From Parus major (Eukaryota > Chordata > Aves > Passeriformes > Paridae), in assembly GCF_001522545.3 (NCBI RefSeq), contig NC_031777.1, positions 1,745,605-1,809,604 on the forward strand: a stretch of 64,000 bases of DNA. Reading direction: 5' to 3'. Shown here piece by piece: positions 56,935-64,000 of the stretch; the first letter of the stretch is position 1; each line of letters starts with the position of its first letter. The translations under genes and the position numbers were made by a program. The notes under the pieces are model-generated. The model worked only from the letters and a program-made list of their open reading frames with translations. It had not been told where the DNA came from and made no database searches.

Positions 56935-57219
56935 CTTGAACAGCAAAACTCTCAGAAATACAGGATTGGAGCCCTTTGAAAGCTGCCTCCAGCTCGCAGC
57001 AGCCAAGATTAAAACCCCAGCAGTTCCCATCCATAACTCTCCCGTTTGGCAGGGGCATCACAGCACTGCAAACGCGGAGACAAACGGAAGGTGTCAGCTT
57101 AGTAATTTCCCAGCTCTGCAGTGAGCAGCATGGAAAATATGTGAACCTCTATTTCATCCTGCACATCATATCCAAACTCGGATCTCCAGCAAGAGAGAAT
57201 TCAAGTGTTTCTGCCCTGT

Positions 57220-57410
57220 GAGGCTGGTGAAGCCATGGCATAGGGTGCCCAGAAATGTGGATGCCCCATCCCTGGAAGTGTCCAAGGCCAGGTTGGACGG
57301 GGCTTGGAGCAACCTGGGATAGTGGAAGGTGTCCCTGCTCATGGCAGGGGTGTGGAACAAGGTAACATTTAAGTTCTCTTCCAGCCCAAACCATTTTATG
57401 ATTCTATGAA
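57220..57410 (+). mobile_element. CR1 LINE 3' end with terminal repeat
   Basis: About 190 bases in CR1 sense: 'ggatgccccatccctgg', 'aggccaggttggac', 'ggtgtccctgctcatgg', then 'ccagcccaaaccatttta' and the terminal TGATTCTATGA that is the hallmark end of CR1. The copy is 5'-truncated, non-coding and relatively well preserved; it is in the opposite orientation to the other four CR1 pieces. Confidence 0.93.
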
Positions 57411-57414
57411 CTAA

Positions 57415-57687
57415 GCTGTTCCAGTTTTTGAAAGACAGGGAAAGGAATGTAACGCAAGGAGTGTTTTAGAATATATATTAAAATACCAAGTGGAGGGTGG
57501 AACAAAGCTAATGAACTCAAAAGAAGACATCTGAACAAGTAGTTCATTACCCAGATTCCCACATGCTCAAAAATCATAGATCATTTGCTTTCACCTAAAT
57601 GTCCATTATCTCTGGTTTGTTTGGGTTGATTTTTGACAAAGAAAGACATTATCCCTGCTAAGATCTCCTGACAAAGATTTAATGCTG
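57415..57687. other. Non-coding unique sequence
   Basis: A unique AT-rich spacer between the CR1 stub and the LTR; no feature is seen. Confidence 0.5.
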
Positions 57688-57692
57688 CCATT
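57688..57692 (+). repeat. 5-bp target-site duplication, left copy
   Basis: CCATT directly left of the LTR; the identical CCATT follows its right end at 58217-58221. This confirms both element boundaries. Confidence 0.9.
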
Positions 57693-58216
57693 TGTCGTGG
57701 TTTAACTCAGCCCCACACAGCCTCTCACTCATTCCTTCCCCTCGGTGGGGTGGGGGAGAGAACTGAAAGGATAAAAGTGAGAAAACTTGTGGGTTGAGAT
57801 CAAGACAATTTAATAAGGAAAGCAAAACCACTCCATGCAAAACAAGGAGTCCATCCTCCACTCCCCATGGGCAGGTAGGTGTTCAGCCATCTCCAGGAAA
57901 GCAGGGCTTCAGCACGTGTCTTTTTGGGAAGAAAAAACAACTTCACTCTGAATTCCCCCCCTCCTTCTTCTTCCCACTGCTTTATATCATCAAATATATG
58001 GTGTGGAACATCCTTTGGGTCACTTGGGGTCAGCTGTGTCCCCTCCCAGCTCCCTGGGACTCCTCGCTGGTGGGGCAGCACAAGGAGCAGCAAAGGCCTT
58101 GGATCTGTGTGAGCTCTGCTCAGCAGCAACAAAAACATCCCAGTGTCACCAACACATCCAAAACACAGCCCCACACTGTGAAGAAAATTAACTCCATCCC
58201 AGCCAAAACCAGCACA
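57693..58216 (-). mobile_element. Solo LTR of an avian endogenous retrovirus
   Basis: The 524-bp element runs from TGTCGTGGTTT to AAAACCAGCACA on the plus strand and is flanked by a perfect 5-bp duplication CCATT (57688-57692 and 58217-58221). Orientation is minus: a TATA box (TATAAAG on the minus strand, 57980-57987) and an ATTAAA polyadenylation-type signal near 57808-57815 follow in the right order. The first 240 bases in element sense are related to the LTR at 30243-30733. Ends form an imperfect inverted repeat. No internal retroviral genes adjoin, hence a solo LTR. Confidence 0.9.
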
Positions 58217-58221
58217 CCATT
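58217..58221 (+). repeat. 5-bp target-site duplication, right copy
   Basis: CCATT directly after the LTR terminal ACA, identical to the left copy. Confidence 0.9.
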
Positions 58222-58224
58222 TTG

Positions 58225-61200
58225 TAGCCTTTCACAGATAAGGAAATATCTCCTTCATCTTCTTAGCAAAAATCTCTCCCCCCTCCCCTGCTGACACAGT
58301 GTAATTCTCCAAATCTGCAGTTTCAAGTGAATCTGATTTTGACTCAGGCTCCAGATGGGTCTAGCTGTAAAGATATTGTCATGTGAAAGATTAGGCGCTA
58401 GCTTAGACAAAGAGGTGTTCAGCTGCAAGCTTAATAGCCTCTGAAACAGCAACTGCCACCAAAGAGCTTCCAGGTACTGATATTGCTATCCATAACAACC
58501 ACGGGATTGCAACAGATGATGGAAAGGCTGGAAACTCCCCGTGGGATTCAGTGCTCTGCACAGAAAGCCGCTAACCCCAGCTAGAGCTCTGAGTCCTTGC
58601 GGGCTGTCTTTGTCCACACAAGGAGTGGAGTTTGCCCTGGGGTGCCAGAGGGGTGGGATGCTGTGCAGGGACCCCTGCAGCTCCTCAGGGCTGGGGACCT
58701 GGGACAAAAGGCATGGGAAATGCAGGGTTAATCCCACCCATGCAACCTCCTCACAAGTGTGACCCTCGCACCAGGCTCAGCACCTACGTGGCCAGAGCAA
58801 AGTTCAGGGGTATAAGTTAAAGGGAGATGGAAAATCAGCAATTGCAGCACCAGGCCTGGGATGAAATTGTCACCTCCTGCCCAGAAAGCCCAGAAGATGT
58901 CCCAGTTTGGGGGCTGGGATGAATCCCACTGTGCATGCTGAATTGGCCTCCTGGTCCCTGCAGCTCGGAGTCATCACCCAGGATATTCTTCCTGAAAACC
59001 CTCTGCATCCCAAGCTTGGAGAGGCCAGTTACACCTGAATCCCTGCCCTGAGATGCTAACTCTGCATCCCCCTCAGCCAAAAGGAGACAGCTTGGCCAGG
59101 TGGTGCAACAGAGAAGCCACAATGCCCATATGGCCTGGGCAGGATGATCACAGGTCTGAAAGCGAGTCCTTCCTCCCCCTCAGTGGTGACACAAACCTCA
59201 ACCTTTTGAAGCAGTGGTGAATTCAAGGGTGTGCACCATGTTCTGCTGGAGTTTGTCAGATGGGGGCCAGAAGTGCTGAATGAAGTTTGTCAGGACCCAC
59301 AAAGCCAGCAGCTGGTGCAACAAGCCAAGCTGAGCCCTGCTTCCAAAATACCCAAACTACTCACCAATAGTTGTGTGTTAAAAAACCCTTCCTCCTAAGG
59401 AAATATTGCAAGGGGAGAAACTTATCTGCTACTTGCCACAGCTCCTGGAGAATGAACATTCTCAGGGAGGAAACAGGGTCTGTGTACCTGTAAAAAAAGA
59501 GAATCCAGTAGAAGCACCTCACACAGGTAAACTGCACCTGCCAACAGAGACAGCTCAAACTGGGAGGTGCCTCAGCATCCCTTCCACTTCATCCTAGAAA
59601 ATCCTCCTGGCTGAAAAAACCCTGCTTCCCTGATAAAAAAAGCCAAGCTGGGAGCAAAGAGTTGGGTTTCCAGGGTGTCCCATCCATCACTGGAAAGACA
59701 CATTCCTTCAGTGCACAGCTGTGACTGTGAGTCCCACGTCACCATCACTCACACCCCCCTGCCCAGCCCACATCCCCATTTCCTTCACACCAAGTGCCAC
59801 TGCCCCATGGAAAACAAATCCACAGAGGGAGGGGGATGTTAGGGGACCTCCTTTCTTTACCTCAGGTTAATTAATCTGTTCTGCTCGGTAAGGAGCTGAG
59901 CCCTGAGGAGCAAGTCATACATTACGCTTGGAATTGTGGAGTTCAGCAATATTCCCTGGCACAGCCATGCAGGTAGAGCTGGGAACCACTAAATTAACCC
60001 TGGCAAGCATTTGCAGGAGGAAAACACCATGGCTTTGGGAAACAGCAACAATAAAAAGACAATATTTTTAAGAAATGCTACAGCAGAGCCAAAACATGCA
60101 GAGCTTAAAATGAGGACGGTTTTCCCTGTTATCCATCTTGCCTGATGTCCAAGAAGGCAGAGAGGAACAGGCTAAAGCCACACTTTTATTCTTTTCCTGA
60201 TGGATCATGCAAATACAACATTACTACAGACTTACACCACACCAACACGTACACAGGTGTAGCTGGGTGATGTTTAGGAGGAAAGTTTAGCTTCCCTAAG
60301 TTCTCTTTAGGAAACCAGACCACAGATCTGATGAGGTGTGGGATAAACTTTGTGCAACTCTTCTTTGTTGCAATGGGTGATGAATAGATAACGGGGCTTA
60401 AGGGCTCTGAAGAGGTCACCTGCACCATCTCCCTGCCCTAAAACAGGAGCCATAAACCATCTCTGTGCCTCCCTGTGTGCACATTTTTATGTTTGTGGAG
60501 CATCCAGCACAAAAGAGCTCCTTGCTGATGGACACTTGGATGATTTAAGTGTTAAATAACAGATAGGTGCTATTTATGTGGAAATTATTTGTGTTGGGAC
60601 AGAGACAAGAAAGCAGCATTTTCTCCAGTGCCTCTGCCTGCCTCACCTGCACTCTCCCTGCTCATCCATCTCCCAGGATTGCCTGGAACATTGCACATGT
60701 AGGAGCATTTTCAAACAGCTCACATTTTCTTTAGAAAGTCAACCTGTTCAGTAATGGCTCATTCTGCTCCTCCCACCCCCTGCTACAATGCTCTCCTGGG
60801 ACCAAGAGGGGAGCAGATCCAGCCTGCACTGGAAAACAGCTTTATGTACATTAAAATATCACCACTTGAGAGTCTGATGCCACTGCAACCTGCAAAGCCA
60901 GAAATAGCAGCTTTTTCCCAGGGGAATAGAGAAGGACAAATTTCCAGCCTCCCAGAAGGGCTCAAGGAATGCAGGTGCACTTAGTCCTGCAGCTCCACAA
61001 TCTGCAACAGCAAAAATGTTGCCAGAAGGATGGAAAAACACTGGTTGAGGTCATTATATTTTATACAATGTCCTTGTACACCTGGACAGTGAAAAACCTC
61101 CAGCTCAAAGATTAAAATAAAACATTTTACAGGCATCAAATAAACCCACGTCAATCGTTCTCCAAAACACTGAGAGAACTTGATGAAGCATTTGGTGGTG

Positions 61201-61228
61201 TCAGGGACCTCTATAGGCATGAAAAAAA
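58225..61228. other. Non-coding unique sequence
   Basis: No gene or further repeat is supported over 3 kb. The stretch 59860-60070 is AT-rich with TTAATTAATCTG and 'acgcttggaattgtgg' words and may be regulatory. Frames are all under 100 codons. Confidence 0.5.
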
Positions 61229-61230
61229 GA

Positions 61231-61328
61231 AATCATAGAATTATTTGGGTTGGAAAACACCTTAAAACTCATCTCATTCCAACCCAGGGAGACATGCCCC
61301 TAGGACCTCGTTGCCCAGAGCCTCATTG
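61231..61328 (-). mobile_element. CR1 LINE 3'-end fragment
   Basis: Plus strand starts AATCATAGAATTATTTGGG and continues with 'ttggaaaacaccttaaaact' and 'ttccaacccaggg', the reverse complement of a CR1 3' end. Truncated after about 100 bases. Confidence 0.85.
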
Positions 61329-61329
61329 G

Positions 61330-62860
61330 ATGGAATATGGGTAAAACTTCCCTGCAACCATTACCTTAAAATAACAAATCAAGACCTCTAAAAATTTTAC
61401 ATCACCTCCCTTCCTGTGCCAATCAAAATCAATATTTTCAATTTCAAACAAAACCAGTTTTCCTTCTCCACAGAGGTGCAGGATTCCTGGCTCTGCCACA
61501 ATCATTCAAACCATTCCAGCTTGGATGAGCAGAGGCTTTGACATTTCCAAAGTTGTGCAAGGAATTGGGACAACCAGGCAACCAGACATCTCCAAAAATT
61601 AGAAGATGATGGCAGGAGTGAAGCCCATCCCTCCCAGAGGTTAGAAGGGAGGTTAGAGAGGACAGGGAGTTGTCACAGACTATCACCAGGACTGCTGGCG
61701 ATGGGAAGGGTGAGGATAAAAGCAAAGATGAGGCTTGCACAGCTTTTCCTCCCCACACTGAAGGAATTGCATGGGGAATGTGGGTGTAGATCCTCCTGTG
61801 CTTACAGAACCATACCCCAAAAATGTGCTGGAGTGCAGAGAGGTGAGCCACAGCACCCAGGGCATGAGGGGCAGCTGACTCTCTTCCCTCAGGGGCCAAG
61901 AAACCAGCAAAATTGTCCTTTCCTGACGAGGAGGGACATTTCAGGAGGTCTCTCCAGCCACTCTGAGACACAAATGGAGGGCAAATCAAAGCAAGCCCTC
62001 AGCTCACCCCTTTCCCTGTTGCTTTCCAGCCCTTGTGGCTCCCCAGGAAAGCACTGGCAGAGCAGCAGCTCTCTCCAGGAGACAGATCAGGACAGCCAAG
62101 GACTGACACCCATCACAGTTCCTCATACACCGAGCTCTGGAGATGTTTTGGAGATCCACATGGCTACAGAAACAGCAGCCAGGCCTGCAGAGGGATGTGC
62201 CATTTGACTGTATCACCTTTTGGGGAAGATTTTACTGTTCTTTGCCCCAGGAAACCTGGAGGGGACAGGGCTCCTTCAACACCACAGCAACTGAGCTAAA
62301 GCAGGCAGCCAGATTTTTAGGCAGGAAGCAGCCAAAAGAGCCCCAGGAGTTAAAACCAAGAGTTACTAACTCCAGCTAGCATCTGCCTCTCAGTGCCATC
62401 ACAGCAGCACACGGGTTTGCATTTTTGCTGGCAAGATGAGAACCTCAGAAAAGCCAAGCAGAGCGAAAAAAAGTATTCCACCGAGCAGAAACCTCTCTGG
62501 GATGGCTTTCAGTGACCTCCCAGAGACACCCAGGGACACCCAGGAGCGTGCACACACACACCCCATCGCCCTGCCACAGCCAGGGTGCTGGCACTTTTGG
62601 ATCCAGGCTGATGGAAAACGCTCTGGATGCAAGAGGAGAGCAGTGGAACTGCTGCAGAGCAGGAGCTGGATGCAGCGGTGGCAGCAGCAGCAGGAAGTGC
62701 TGAATTCCCATTTAAATAAAATGCCAAAAGGCAGTCAGCGAAAGTGACATTTATGGTGTTACTACAAATGCATTCAGTGGGAAGCTGAGTAGCAGAAGCA
62801 GGTTGGGGGGGAAAAAAACAAGCTGTAGTGAAAACTGCCATCTGTATATTGTGCCCCATT
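61330..62860. other. Non-coding unique sequence
   Basis: No gene is supported. A minus-strand frame of 181 codons (61444-61989) and a plus-strand frame of 168 codons (61701-62207) overlap; neither has a recognisable domain. Confidence 0.5.
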
Positions 62861-62864
62861 TTTA

Positions 62865-63260
62865 ATATTCTGTATTCTCATAAAAAGTGTTGTTTCTGTC
62901 ACTATTCAATCTCCCAAACTCACATGGAACACTGTTAAAAGTCAGCAGTGTGTGAAATGGTATTTTAAAATAAATGAAACCCGCTCGCAAAGCTGCGGAG
63001 GAATATTGCAATGCCAGGGTGCTGACAGACAGGCATTGAAAAGTAACAACCGTTATCATCTTAAAGCAAAGCGGATTAAATAAAAACCCACAGCTAGTGG
63101 TGCATTACCAAGTCTGATATTGACACAGCTGCCGTGGTGGTTATTTTTCATTGTCTCATCAAGACAAAGCATCACGGGATATCAATCTTCCCTCTGTCAG
63201 GCCATGCCTGCTGTAAAGTTTTTCGTTTACATTTTCATTATATCCCTTTTATCTCAGCTG
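62865..63260. promoter_or_regulatory. Candidate conserved non-coding element
   Basis: About 400 repeat-free bases of even, AT-rich composition with words TTTTAATATTC, 'gaaacccgctcgcaaagc', GGATTAAATAAAAACC, GGTGCATTACC and 'tcacgggatatcaatc', keeping isolated CpGs. The texture is among the most enhancer-like in the window. No coding frame. Conservation untested. Confidence 0.4.
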
Positions 63261-63265
63261 CCAGC

Positions 63266-63346
63266 AAAAAAATATATATATGTATTTTATATATATATAT
63301 ATATACACACAGATCTACATATATATATATATAGATGTGTGTGTAG
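63266..63346. repeat. AT-rich microsatellite with inverted-repeat flanks
   Basis: Alternating AT runs interrupted by short AC/GT words. TACACACAGATCTA (63304-63317) and TAGATGTGTGTGTA (63332-63345) are reverse complements at 13 of 14 positions, with an AT repeat between, so the tract could extrude a cruciform. Shadow frames encode Tyr-Ile repeats. Confidence 0.9.
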
Positions 63347-63349
63347 CTA

Positions 63350-64000
63350 AGTGTGCATGTATGGGTGTACTTTTGGGGATGCTGAGACTGGTTCACCTTC
63401 CAAGACAGTCTCCAGCCAGGAGGATGCTCCCAGGACAAAGCAAACCCCAGCTTGGTGGGCTGCAGGGACTGGGTTACATCTCCTCCAGCTGGGGGTGGGA
63501 CAGTGGTGGGAGCTGGTAAAAATCTGATATTTTTAAAAGTATGATCTCCTGTGTGTTTTCTAGCCAGGAAAGCCAACCCACACAGCTGCCAGTGCTGTCT
63601 GAAAACGCCCCTTCCTGTAAGCACGTTTTGCTGGGTGGACCAGGCACATCTGTTCTGTCACCAGGCTCAGTTTGGGGCATGGGGAGGAAGAAGAAAAGCA
63701 AGCAGAAATTGTAATTCTCCTCGGAGGGCACTGGCTGTCTCACCATTAGGAACTGGTACATTACCCCCTAGCTCTGCAGGATGGTCTCTGTTTCTGATCA
63801 TGCCCAAGTGCTTCAACTTTTCCAGCCTTGCAGCACCACCCAAGTGTTTTCCTTGCCAGGACAGAGAGCTGAGCATCCCAGAGCCCCTCGGAGCTCACCC
63901 ATCCTTCACTCCCACTAACAACCCTGCTCCTTCAAGGCATGAGGCAGAGCCAGCTGTTTGCAGCTGGCCACAGCAGTCCTCAGGGCAACAGGGACTGCAG
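63350..64000. other. Non-coding unique sequence, window end
   Basis: No gene or recognised repeat is supported in the final 650 bases. Confidence 0.5.

Noticed and set aside
56214..57124. Several open frames of 200-270 codons
   Set aside because: They owe their length to the 526-N gap.
61323..61989. Minus-strand frames of 60 and 181 codons beside a CR1 piece
   Set aside because: No similarity to CR1 reverse transcriptase or any family is visible; the CR1 piece is only untranslated 3' sequence.

Overview
This looks like a piece of a bird nuclear genome. The evidence is its interspersed repeats. Five fragments match the 3' end of avian CR1 LINEs; one at 57220-57410 still ends in the ATTCTATG unit typical of CR1. 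There are also three solo LTRs of the kind common in bird (probably songbird or other neoavian) genomes, a few very old MIR/CORE-SINE scraps, and otherwise long repeat-poor unique sequence. I could not narrow the species. Two runs of N (31188-32038 and 56409-56934) mark assembly gaps.

I find no protein-coding gene, no recognisable exon, no tRNA or rRNA gene and no CRISPR array that I can defend. Open frames are short, overlap on both strands, carry no recognisable domains and match the expectation for non-coding DNA. The longest apparent frames run through the N gaps and are artefacts. The longest frame free of N is 273 codons (minus strand, 11395-12216). It lies in GC-rich sequence and has no recognisable content. 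The window is therefore best read as intergenic sequence or the inside of a large intron.

Layout. 1-6300: unique sequence with conserved-looking AT/homeobox-word patches (2200-2480, 2990-3180) and a (CA)11. 6300-16200: a CR1 scrap, a MIR scrap, a GC-rich stretch with a TATA-like motif (about 12160-12450) and a 488-bp solo LTR with a perfect 5-bp target duplication (15463-15950). 16200-30240: mostly unique DNA with several enhancer-like blocks (16200-16620, 18500-18910, 19430-19650, 23360-23520, 24150-24440, 28130-28260, 29500-29880). 30243-32110: a second solo LTR followed by an ATCC tetranucleotide array interrupted by an 851-base gap. 32160-45560: MIR scraps and more enhancer-like blocks (36440-37310, 41930-42260, 45320-45560). 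46300-49100: two copies of a 92-bp unclassified repeat, 95% identical, and a CpG-rich block (48620-48860). 51090-64000: further conserved-looking blocks, four CR1 fragments, a third solo LTR (57693-58216, minus strand, perfect 5-bp duplication), the second gap, and an AT-rich microsatellite with an inverted-repeat design.

Nothing here adds up to a new multi-gene system. The features most worth a second look are the pair of related LTRs that share one half but not the other, the duplicated 92-bp repeat with LTR-like flanking sequence, and the series of candidate long-range regulatory elements. That series would fit the regulatory landscape of a neighbouring developmental gene outside the window; this is inference and needs a cross-species alignment.
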